From Salsipaludibacter albus (GTDB lineage: Bacteria > Actinomycetota > Nitriliruptoria > Nitriliruptorales > Nitriliruptoraceae), in contig NZ_JAHOPH010000025.1 of NCBI RefSeq assembly GCF_019798055.1, forward strand, positions 1-56,493: a stretch of DNA of 56,493 bases, given 5' to 3'. Both the position numbers and the translations under genes were made by a program. Under the pieces are notes generated by a model. That model was not told the DNA's origin, did no database searches, and worked only from the letters and a program-made list of their open reading frames with translations. Below, piece after piece: positions 26,264 through 34,333 of the stretch; the first letter of the stretch is position 1; each line of letters begins with the position of its first letter.

Positions 26264-26563
26264 TCACGTCAGACCTGATCCCTCGGCGTGGGACCGAGCG
26301 GCGTGGAGGATCCGCAGGACGTCAATCCAGTCCGGACGGTGCCGGTAGAACACGACGTGGGGGAACCCCCGGACAACGGCACGGCGGACGTCGGTGTAGC
26401 CGGCAACCAGCGGAGCGCTCCGAGGAAAGGCCTCCAGCCGGCTGAACACTTCGTCCAAGGCGTCGTCGAGGCGCCTGCCGAGTCCGTGCCTGGCCGAGTC
26501 GTGGTGGTCGCGAGCTGCGCGCAGGTCGGCCACCGCCCTGGGGCCGAGGGCAACCTCGGTCAC
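26264..26563 (-). CDS. RelE/ParE-superfamily toxin
   Basis: 99 residues. The layout LGPRAVADLRAARDHHDS, then LDDALDEVFSRLEAFPRSAP, VRRAVVRGFPHVVFYRHRP and DWIDVLRILHAARS follows the ParE/RelE fold (two N-terminal helices, then a beta sheet with the R-x-F-P-y-x-V-x-Y pattern). ParE members poison DNA gyrase; RelE members cut mRNA at the ribosome; this one looks nearer ParE. GTG overlaps the antitoxin stop by four bases, so it is made only with its antidote. Confidence 0.85.
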   Translation of the reverse strand: MTEVALGPRAVADLRAARDHHDSARHGLGRRLDDALDEVFSRLEAFPRSAPLVAGYTDVRRAVVRGFPHVVFYRHRPDWIDVLRILHAARSHAEGSGLT

Positions 26564-26811
26564 TCCGGCCACAGATCGGTGCGAACCTCGTCCCACGACC
26601 GACTCGCGTCCGGCTCACGATCCACGTCCGCGAGCGCCTCGTCGAGGAGGCGACGTTCTTCCTCGCTGGGCTCGTAGACCGGTTCACCGAAGTAGCGCCG
26701 CAACGCTTCCTGGAAGACCTCTGATCGGGATCGATGCTCGATCTCCCGCAGCCGCTCGACCATGTCGAACAACTCCTCGGGCAGGGTGACGGCGACCTTC
26801 TTCACGGCCAT
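26560..26811 (-). CDS. Ribbon-helix-helix antitoxin
   Basis: 83 residues. MAVKKVAVTLPEELFDMVER forms the DNA-binding ribbon and first helix, then RSRSEVFQEALRRYFGEP, then an acidic tail (YEPSEEERRLLDEALADVDR) that should wrap the toxin. GGAG six bases before the ATG. First gene of the pair, with a near-perfect palindrome just upstream as probable autoregulatory operator. Confidence 0.87.
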   Translation of the reverse strand: MAVKKVAVTLPEELFDMVERLREIEHRSRSEVFQEALRRYFGEPVYEPSEEERRLLDEALADVDREPDASRSWDEVRTDLWPE

Positions 26812-26831
26812 CGGCTCACTCCGTCGGACGA

Positions 26832-26848
26832 GTATGACAAGATCATAC
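26832..26848. promoter_or_regulatory. Probable operator of the toxin-antitoxin pair
   Basis: Inverted repeat GTATGA-CAAGA-TCATAC, 17 bases, centred about 29 bases upstream of the antitoxin ATG. Its AT-rich arms stand out from the surrounding GC-rich sequence and could overlap the -10 box. RHH antitoxins usually repress at such sites. Confidence 0.6.
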
Positions 26849-27083
26849 CTGCAGGCTGAGCGCGATCGTGGACACCCGAGGAGGTGCACCCGGTCGGTCC
26901 CGTCGGACATGTCGGGCCAGCTGGCCGGCCAAGCACGTGCGTTTGGGGTGTCATTGATCGCGGCCCTTTCCAGCCGTCCGCTGCAACGGCCCCGGGTGTA
27001 GGGTTGCCACGCAACTGCCACGGGGTGCCCGCAGTCTGGCACTGGACCGCAACACGGGTGCAACCGGGGCAAGGGGCGGCAGG

Positions 27084-30000
27084 ATGCTCGCGTACCGCGT
27101 ACTGGGAGCACTGGAGGTCCTCGACGAGGGCGAGGGCCTGCATGTCGGTGGCGCACGGCAGCGCCGCCTGCTGGCGATGCTGCTGGTGCACCGCAACGAG
27201 ACGGTCTCGACCGATCGGCTCGCGGAGGCCGTCTTCGCCGGCGATCCGACGCCGGCCGCGGACACGACCCTGCGCAGCTACGTCGCTCGCCTCCGTCGCG
27301 TGCTCCGTGACCACGTCGACCAGTCCGTGCTGGACACGCGGGCCCCCGGATACGTGCTCTGGGTGGGCGACGACTCGATCGATGCCGGCGTCTTCGAGCA
27401 ACTCGTCACCGAGGGGCGCGCCCTGCGAGCGGCCGACGACCCGATCGGCGCGGCGGCTGCCCTGCGACAGGCCATGGGGGCCTGGGGCGGAGATCCCTAC
27501 CCGGAGTTCGCCGACGAGGGCTGGGTGCGTCCCGAGGTCCAGCGACTCGACCGGCTTCGCCTCGCCGCCGAGGAGCACCTCCTGGACGCCGAGCTCGAAT
27601 GTGGCCTGGACGCGGAGCTGGTCGCACGACTGGAGACGCTGGTCGCACGGGATCCACTGGCGGAGTCGTTCCGGTCCAAGCTGATGGTGGCGCTGTATCG
27701 CAGCGGACGACAGGTCGACGCCCTTGGCGTCATGCACGAGTATCGCGAGGTCCTGGCCGACGGTGTCGGGCTGGACCCGTCCCCGGAGCTGGTCGAGTTG
27801 GAGCACCAGATCCTGGTCCATGACCAGGACCTGCAGCGGCCAGCGCCGCCCGGACGGGTGCTGCGCGGCTACCACCTCGGCGAACGGCTCGGAACCGGCC
27901 GTGACGGCACGGTCCACGCGGCCCGACTCCCCGGTGTCGACCGAGACCTGGCCATCCGGATCGTGCCGTCCGAGCTCGCCGACCGGCCCGATGTCGTCCG
28001 CTCGTTCGACGCGACCATGCGGCGGGTGGCGGCACTCCACCACGAGGCGGTCGTGCCGATCCACGACCACTGGCGCGAGCCCGGTGCCGCCTACGTGGTG
28101 ATGCGCCGCATGGAGGGAGGGTCGCTGCGCGATCGGCTCGAGCACGGTCCGTTGTCCGTTGCGGAGGCTGCGGCGCTCGCGAGGCGCGTGGGCCTGGCAC
28201 TCATGGCGGCCCACGAGCGCGGCGTCGTCCACGGACGGCTGGTCCCGGAGAGTGTCCTGCTGGACGGCGCGGGGACGCCCTACCTGTCCGACTTCCCGCT
28301 GGGTGATGTCGACCACGCCAGCGATGACGACGCCCGAGCCCTCGTTGCACTGGTGCTCCGGGCGCTCACGGGGGAGCCTGGTGTTGGCGGGCCTCGAACC
28401 GGGACCGCGGCCCTGCTCGAGGAGCTCCGAGCGCTTGCCTCGGAGCCTTCGAGGCCGTCGCTCGACGTCGTGGTCCCGATGCTGGTCGACCGGCTCGACC
28501 GAGCGGCAGGTCGGGCGCCGGACGGCGAGGCGGCTCGACGAGTCAACCCCTACAAGGGCCTGCGCGCGTTCGACGAGTCCGACGCGGCGGACTTCTTCGG
28601 ACGCGGCGACCTGGTCGAGGACCTCGTGCAGCGCCTGGCCGGCCACGGGCTCGCAGCTCGGCTCGCGCTGCTGGTGGGCGCGTCCGGCAGCGGCAAGTCC
28701 AGCGTCGTCCGCGCGGGGCTCCTGCCTCGCGTGCGTGCCGGTGCCGTCCCGCACTCCCAGGACTGGCTGGTCACCACGATCACGCCCGGCGCCCAGCCGT
28801 TCAAGGAGCTCGGACAAGGCCTGGCCCGGGTCGCCACCGCGTCCGCCAGCGGCCGGGACCGACGAACCACCGCCGACCTGGCGGATGAGCTCGCCCGTGA
28901 CGGGCTCGGGATCGACACCACGCTGCGACGCATCCTCCCGGACGAGGGACAGCTGCTCCTGGTGGTCGACCAGTTCGAGGAACTGTTCACGCTGGCCGGC
29001 GAGGACGAGCAGCGGCAGTTCCTCGACGGCCTCGTGCACGCCCTGGAGACGCCGGACAGCCGGTTGCGCCTCGTCACCACCCTCCGGGCCGACTTCTACG
29101 ATCGTCCCCTTCGCTTCCATCGCTTCGGAGCGATGGTTCGCGAGGCGACGGTCACGGTTCCCGCGATGCAGGCTGCGGACCTCGAGGCGACGATCGTCGG
29201 ACCGGCCCGGCGGGCGGGGCTGGACGTCGAGGCGCCGCTCGTCGCCGAGTTGGTCGCGGCCGTGATCGACCAGCCCGCCGCGATGCCGGCCCTGCAGTTC
29301 ACCCTGTACGAGTTGGCGCAACGGGCCGGCGGGGCCGGGCTGACCCTGGCCGGCTACCGAGAGATCGGCGGCGTCGGCGGCGCCATCGCGACCCGTGCGG
29401 AGGGCCTGTACCGCTCGCTCGACGACGACCGGGTGGAGGTCCGGCACCTGTTCGAGCACCTGGTGGTCATCGGCACCGAGGGCGAGCCGACACGTCGCCG
29501 CACCCCGCGCTCGGAGCTGGCGGCGCTCGTGCGTGGGAGGCCGGTCGACGAGGTGGTCGAACCGTGGGCACAGGCCCGGCTGCTCACCCATGACCGGCAT
29601 CCGCAGACTCGCGAGCCGACCGTCGAGGTGGCCCACGAGGCACTGGTGCGGGAATGGCCCCGCCTGCGGGACTGGATCGAGGAGGGCCGGGGTGCCATCG
29701 TGGCGTCGGGCCAACTCCGCATGGCCGCCGCCGAGTGGGAGGCCCTGCAACGAGACCCCGGAGCCCTGTACCGGGGTTCACGGCTCGACGGGGCCCTGGC
29801 CCAGCTCACCGGGAGTGAGGACCGGCTGCCGGCCGAGGCGCGAGAGTTCCTGGCTGCCAGCCGAGCCGCCCGGCACGAGGAGCAGCACCGGGAGGCCGAC
29901 CGAGTCGCCCGCCAGGCACGGACCAATCGGCGGCTGCGCCTCCAGCTCGGCGGCCTCGCCGTGGCCCTCGTGGTGGCGCTGGTCGGCGGATGGCTCGCCC

Positions 30001-32159
30001 TGGACCAGCGCCAGCGAGCACAGGGCGAGGAGCGCACGGCGGTGGCCCGGGAGCTGGCCGCGGCCTCCGTCGCCACCCTCGACGAGGACCCCGAGCTCAG
30101 CATCCTGCTGGCGCTGGCGGGCCTGGACCACACCCGGGCGGTCGACGGCACCGTGGTGCCCGAGGCGCATTCCGCGCTGCACGAGGCGGTCACCTCGTCA
30201 CGCGCCGTGCTGTCGGTGCCCGACCTCGGTGGTCCCGTGGACTGGAGCGCGGACGGCAGCACGTTCGTCACCGAGGGCCCCGAGGAGACCGGACTGGTCG
30301 ACATCCGCGACGCGGAGACCGGCGAGTCCGTCCTGGCGTTCACCGGTCACGACGTCGACATCAACGACGTGGTGTTCAGCGCGGACGGTGCGCTCGTGGC
30401 CACGGCGGGCGACGACGGCGCCGCCAAGGTCTGGGACGTCGACACCGGCCAGCAGGTGGCGTCGTTCTCCTACGACGGCGTCGTGCTGGGGCTGTCCTTC
30501 GACCCCGACGGCAGCCTGCTCGCGGCGTCCTGGCGGGACGAAGGACTGGTCCGGGTCCACGACCTCGAGCGGCAGGAGCTCGTGTCCGAGGTCGAGCTGG
30601 ACGCCAGCGGCACGTCGTTCGGCCCCGAGGGTCGGCTGGTGATCGCGGCCGGCCGCCAGGCGGTGGTCGTCGACACGACCACCGGTCAACGGCTCCTGGA
30701 GGTCACCCACCCGCGCGACGTCCCGAACCCACTCGGCTTCACCCCCGTCACGGCCGTGGCGTGGAGCCCGGACGGTCGCTGGATCGCGACCGGTGGCACG
30801 GATCGCGTGGCACGCGTGTGGAACGCCGACACCGGCGAACTGCGCGCGGCCCTGTCGGGGCACGGCGGCGGGATCGTCGACCTCGACTGGGCACACGACT
30901 CCGTCCACTTGGCGAGCGGGAGCGAGGACGGCTCGGCTCGTGTCTGGGCAGTGGCCGACGGGGGTGGCACGGAGCTGGTCCGTGTCGCGGCGCGCGAGAC
31001 GCAGGGCATCGTCACCGGGGTCGCCTTCTCCCCGAACGGCGATCGGCTCCTGACCGGGGACGGGGGGATCCGTGCGGCCAGGATCTGGGACGTGTCCACG
31101 TCGGGTGGCGCCGAGCACCGCAACCTGCCCGGCTCGCCGAACATCCCCGGGGCCGTTGACGTGGGCCCCGACGGCCGCACCCTCGTCGCGACCGGTGAGG
31201 GCGTGGCCGGGATCGTGTGGGACCTCGCCACCGGCGAGCAGCGCGCCACCCTCGGCCCGCAGGACCCGGACGCCACCGACCGGGAATCCTGGGAGATCGA
31301 CCTGAGTCCCGACGGGGAACTCGTCGCCACCGCACCCTTCGCGGGCCCGGTCCGGGTCTGGGACGTCCTGTCCGGCGACGAGGTGTTCACCGGCGACGAG
31401 TCCGTGTACATGGCCGACGCCGCGTGGACTGCCGACGGACGGCTGCTGGCGGCCACGGGCAGCACCCGCGACGCCGGCTGGACGACGATCTTCGACCGCT
31501 CCGGGGCCGTCGTCGCCCGGATCGACGAGGAGCCCGGCTTCACGCCGATCGGCGTCGACTTCGACCCCGAGGGCGACCGGCTGGTGACGACCCGCAGGCC
31601 GATCGGCCGGCTGCTCACGACGGTCGACGGGCTGGTCGTGCGGGACGTGGCCACCGGTGCGATCGTCCAACGCATGGCCGTGCCGTCCGGAGGCGCGATG
31701 TTCGATCCGACGGGTGACCGACTCGTGGCCGACGAGTTGGGCGCCGCGGCCGTCTGGGACCCGGAGACCGGGGAGGTCCTGGCGCGCCTCGAAGGCCACA
31801 CCGGCCAGGTCACGGACGCCGTGTTCCACCCCCGGGGACACACCGTGGCAACGGCCAGCCTCGACGGGACCATCCGGCTGTGGTCGAGCGAGACCGGTGC
31901 GCCCACGCTCGCGCTCCGTGGGCACGGCGGCCCCGCCGGGGGAGTGGCCTTCGGGCCCGACGGTGACCTCCTGGCGTCGAGCGGCGAGGGCGAGATCCGC
32001 GTCTGGACGCTCGACCTCGACGAACTGGTCGCGATCGCGACCAGTCGACTCACCCGTGGCTTCACCGACGTCGAGTGCCGCCAGTTCCTCCATGTCGAGC
32101 AGTGCCCGGACGAGGCGACGGATCCACGTCCATCCCCCGCGGCCTCGACTGCCACGTGA
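27084..32159 (+). CDS. SARP/BTAD-pseudokinase-STAND NTPase-WD40 giant regulator
   Basis: 1691 residues. Domains in order: OmpR-like winged helix (about 1-95, with LRSYVARLRRVLRD and APGYVLWV), BTAD helical repeats (about 100-250), a protein-kinase-like domain (about 263-450), an nSTAND1 NTPase (about 490-900; Walker A GASGSGKSS near 530, Walker B LLLVVDQFEEL near 622), a membrane helix (about 953-973, GGLAVALVVALVGGWLAL), and a C-terminal propeller with about fourteen WD40-like blades (for example ARVWNADTGEL, TIRLWSSETG). The kinase domain looks dead: VAIK Lys is Arg (LAIRIV), HRD is HGR and DFG is DFP. The membrane helix would place the propeller outside and the DNA-binding part inside if it is real. 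GGCAGG precedes the ATG. Confidence 0.88.
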   Translation: MLAYRVLGALEVLDEGEGLHVGGARQRRLLAMLLVHRNETVSTDRLAEAVFAGDPTPAADTTLRSYVARLRRVLRDHVDQSVLDTRAPGYVLWVGDDSIDAGVFEQLVTEGRALRAADDPIGAAAALRQAMGAWGGDPYPEFADEGWVRPEVQRLDRLRLAAEEHLLDAELECGLDAELVARLETLVARDPLAESFRSKLMVALYRSGRQVDALGVMHEYREVLADGVGLDPSPELVELEHQILVHDQDLQRPAPPGRVLRGYHLGERLGTGRDGTVHAARLPGVDRDLAIRIVPSELADRPDVVRSFDATMRRVAALHHEAVVPIHDHWREPGAAYVVMRRMEGGSLRDRLEHGPLSVAEAAALARRVGLALMAAHERGVVHGRLVPESVLLDGAGTPYLSDFPLGDVDHASDDDARALVALVLRALTGEPGVGGPRTGTAALLEELRALASEPSRPSLDVVVPMLVDRLDRAAGRAPDGEAARRVNPYKGLRAFDESDAADFFGRGDLVEDLVQRLAGHGLAARLALLVGASGSGKSSVVRAGLLPRVRAGAVPHSQDWLVTTITPGAQPFKELGQGLARVATASASGRDRRTTADLADELARDGLGIDTTLRRILPDEGQLLLVVDQFEELFTLAGEDEQRQFLDGLVHALETPDSRLRLVTTLRADFYDRPLRFHRFGAMVREATVTVPAMQAADLEATIVGPARRAGLDVEAPLVAELVAAVIDQPAAMPALQFTLYELAQRAGGAGLTLAGYREIGGVGGAIATRAEGLYRSLDDDRVEVRHLFEHLVVIGTEGEPTRRRTPRSELAALVRGRPVDEVVEPWAQARLLTHDRHPQTREPTVEVAHEALVREWPRLRDWIEEGRGAIVASGQLRMAAAEWEALQRDPGALYRGSRLDGALAQLTGSEDRLPAEAREFLAASRAARHEEQHREADRVARQARTNRRLRLQLGGLAVALVVALVGGWLALDQRQRAQGEERTAVARELAAASVATLDEDPELSILLALAGLDHTRAVDGTVVPEAHSALHEAVTSSRAVLSVPDLGGPVDWSADGSTFVTEGPEETGLVDIRDAETGESVLAFTGHDVDINDVVFSADGALVATAGDDGAAKVWDVDTGQQVASFSYDGVVLGLSFDPDGSLLAASWRDEGLVRVHDLERQELVSEVELDASGTSFGPEGRLVIAAGRQAVVVDTTTGQRLLEVTHPRDVPNPLGFTPVTAVAWSPDGRWIATGGTDRVARVWNADTGELRAALSGHGGGIVDLDWAHDSVHLASGSEDGSARVWAVADGGGTELVRVAARETQGIVTGVAFSPNGDRLLTGDGGIRAARIWDVSTSGGAEHRNLPGSPNIPGAVDVGPDGRTLVATGEGVAGIVWDLATGEQRATLGPQDPDATDRESWEIDLSPDGELVATAPFAGPVRVWDVLSGDEVFTGDESVYMADAAWTADGRLLAATGSTRDAGWTTIFDRSGAVVARIDEEPGFTPIGVDFDPEGDRLVTTRRPIGRLLTTVDGLVVRDVATGAIVQRMAVPSGGAMFDPTGDRLVADELGAAAVWDPETGEVLARLEGHTGQVTDAVFHPRGHTVATASLDGTIRLWSSETGAPTLALRGHGGPAGGVAFGPDGDLLASSGEGEIRVWTLDLDELVAIATSRLTRGFTDVECRQFLHVEQCPDEATDPRPSPAASTAT

Positions 32160-32272
32160 TTGCCACACCACGATCGCATACTCGCGCCCTGGGTCGTCGT
32201 GGTGGCGGGACGCCGGCACGGTCCTCGAGGTCGACCACACACGGTGCCCGTTCGCGACGTGAGGAAGCGCAC

Positions 32273-32743
32273 ATGCGATCATCGACGGTTCAGCTCATCA
32301 CCCTTGCCACGGTCGTCGCGTTGGTGGCCTGCGGGGACGCCAGCCCGGGAGCCGCGTCGACGCCTGACGCCACGTCGGCAACGCCCGTGGCCACGGCGGA
32401 CTCACCGACCAGCGAGGCCGCGGCCGTCGCGATCGAGGCGAAGGCCCTCGAGTGGCACTACACGCCCGATGCATGGACGGTTGCTGCCGGAGAAGCATTC
32501 ACCCTCGAGTTCAACAACGCCGGGGGCGTCGAACACGACTGGACGGCCCTGAAGTTGGAGGAGGACATCGAGAAGTTGGCCGAATTCGAGGAGAGCAAGG
32601 TGTTGTTGGAGGTTGCGGAGGTGCCGAGCCACGAATCGCGGACCGAGACCTTCACGATCGAAGAGCCAGGCACCTATCAGGTGATCTGCACGGTCTCGGG
32701 CCATTTCAACACGGGCATGGCAGGAACCCTGACGGTCGAGTAG
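32273..32743 (+). CDS. Cupredoxin-like lipoprotein (paralogue 2)
   Basis: 156 residues. Lipoprotein signal MRSSTVQLITLATVVALVAC (lipobox LVAC), a long Ala/Thr/Ser linker, then the same fold as the protein at 17.9-18.4 kb: WHYTPDAWTVAAGEAFTLEF, His in VEHDW, and QVICTVSGHFNTGM for Cys, His and Met copper ligands. The two mature domains share most motifs, e.g. ESxTxTFTIxEPGTYQVIC. GAGGAAG precedes the ATG. It is 113 bp downstream of the STAND giant in the same direction and may be co-transcribed. Confidence 0.88.
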   Translation: MRSSTVQLITLATVVALVACGDASPGAASTPDATSATPVATADSPTSEAAAVAIEAKALEWHYTPDAWTVAAGEAFTLEFNNAGGVEHDWTALKLEEDIEKLAEFEESKVLLEVAEVPSHESRTETFTIEEPGTYQVICTVSGHFNTGMAGTLTVE

Positions 32744-33088
32744 TCCGAGGTGGAGGAGGCATCCCGCACGTGGCGCCACCTTTCAGGAACCATGGTGGTT
32801 GCGGACGCAATTACCATGGTCCGTCGATCCGTCAGAGGAACTTGCTGCATGGAGTACGCGGCAGCGACAGGAATCGGTGAGATGAAAACGTCAATGGATC
32901 CGATGGATTCTGACCCAAGTCTCTGCATCAATGGGACGTGGATCCCTTGACAGTCGCCCAGGAATCCCTAGAGTGATGCGTGACCGAACCCACGTGGGGC
33001 ACTGCAGTGGGGCGGTTTCTGGGGCGGCGGGATCTGCGCGGCTGCGCCTGCAGTGGGACGGTGACGAAACCGGACCATTGGAGCAGTC
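32744..33088. other. Intergenic region with paired palindromes and a promoter
   Basis: No convincing gene in 345 bases. The palindrome ACCATGGT occurs twice on the same strand at 32789-32796 and 32813-32820, starts 24 bases apart, which could be a two-site operator. Near the right end lies a good promoter (separate entry). Confidence 0.5.
32947..32974 (+). promoter_or_regulatory. Putative sigma-70-type promoter
   Basis: TTGACA and TAGAGT are 16 bases apart, a near-consensus housekeeping promoter. It leads into the secreted choice-of-anchor protein whose GTG lies 114 bases further on, leaving a long 5' leader. Confidence 0.6.
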
Positions 33089-34333
33089 GTGACCAAGGCA
33101 ATCCCACGCCGAACAGCCTTCTCGCTGGTATTCGGCCTCATCCTCGTGGCATCGATGCTGGTGGCTCCGCCCCCTGCCGACGCCGCCCAATTCATCTCGC
33201 ACAGTTCACACGCCTGGGGCAGTCATGCTCGGGTGCTCGGGGGCACCGTCCTCAGCGGAACGACCGCGCGTGTCGGTCTCACTGGATGCGCGGAGACCGG
33301 CGCATCGCAGGACAATGCCGTTGCGTCCGCGGACCTGGGTGTCGGTTCCGTCGACGCCGTCTCATCCGAGACCTACTCCTACGCCGAGGACGGCGTCGAG
33401 GGGGTGTACAGCCACAACGAGATCGCCGGCGTGAGCCTGTTGGGCGGTGAGATCGAGATCGGCGCGATCGAGTCCACCGTCGAGGTCAGGCAACTCAGTG
33501 ACGGGACGTTCGAGACCGAGGCCGACACGTCGGTCGCGAGCCTGACCATCGGCGACGACGAGATCGAGATTCTCGGTGGCCCACAGGTCCTGCGCATCGC
33601 CGGCCTCGCCACGATCTCGCTCAACCGCACCGTCGAGACGACGGAGGACGACTTCGGTCGGGCGGCCGCGACCGCCGTGACCATCCGCCTGGCCGACGGC
33701 ACCGACACCGTGGTGCGCCTCGGACGGTCCTACGCCCGTACCGATTCCGTGGAGGTCGACCGCCTGCTGGGTGGCTGGGCCAACGGCAGCGTGGTCCGCG
33801 CCTTCGACGGCACGATCGACTCGGGCCCGACCGCCAACAGCGGCGTGCCGTGCATCGGCAGCGAGGGCAACCCGCTCACGACCTCGATCGCAAGCGTCGA
33901 CGTGGGCGTGGCGGAGCTGGACACCGTCGTCTCGACGACCACCAGCGACGTCAGCCCGTCCTACGTCACGGCCACCAACACCATCGAGTCGGTCTCGCTG
34001 CTCAACGACCTGGTGACGCTCGAGGCCATCTCGGTCGAGGTCCACGCCGAGGTCAACGAGTCCGGTGAGCTGGAGAAGACGTCGACGGCGAGCCTCGGCA
34101 GCATCACGCTCAACGCCGGGCCGATCCCGGTGGACATCCCGGTCCCCGAGCTGGGTGGCTCCGTCGACATCCCCGGTGTCGGCACGCTGACACTCCACGA
34201 GGAGATCAACAACCCGAACGGCATCCGGATCGAGGCCTACGCGGTGTCGATCGACCTGCTCGAGGCGGTCGGTGGGGGGGTGACCATCGAGCTCGCTCGC
34301 GCCCGCGCAGTCCTGCGGGACCCGCCCGCCTGA
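33089..34333 (+). CDS. Secreted choice-of-anchor P-like protein with internal duplication
   Basis: 414 residues with a signal peptide (RRTAFSLVFGLILVASMLVA, cleavage near ADAAQF). The mature part is beta-rich and duplicated: the first copy has SADLGVGSVDAVSSETYSYA and VSLLGGEIEIGAIESTVEVR, the second SVDVGVAELDTVVSTTTSDV and VSLLNDLVTLEAISVEVHAE, each followed by a long strand-rich extension. This resembles actinobacterial choice-of-anchor P proteins, which are surface or sporulation-linked; no sorting motif is visible. GGAG precedes the GTG start. Its last 97 bases overlap the end of the convergent BY-kinase gene. It sits at the edge of the exopolysaccharide locus. Confidence 0.7.
   Translation: MTKAIPRRTAFSLVFGLILVASMLVAPPPADAAQFISHSSHAWGSHARVLGGTVLSGTTARVGLTGCAETGASQDNAVASADLGVGSVDAVSSETYSYAEDGVEGVYSHNEIAGVSLLGGEIEIGAIESTVEVRQLSDGTFETEADTSVASLTIGDDEIEILGGPQVLRIAGLATISLNRTVETTEDDFGRAAATAVTIRLADGTDTVVRLGRSYARTDSVEVDRLLGGWANGSVVRAFDGTIDSGPTANSGVPCIGSEGNPLTTSIASVDVGVAELDTVVSTTTSDVSPSYVTATNTIESVSLLNDLVTLEAISVEVHAEVNESGELEKTSTASLGSITLNAGPIPVDIPVPELGGSVDIPGVGTLTLHEEINNPNGIRIEAYAVSIDLLEAVGGGVTIELARARAVLRDPPA

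Noticed and set aside
26802-29750. 982-codon minus-strand frame opposite the STAND giant
   Set aside because: No recognisable domain and no ribosome site; the plus strand encodes clear BTAD, STAND and WD40 domains.
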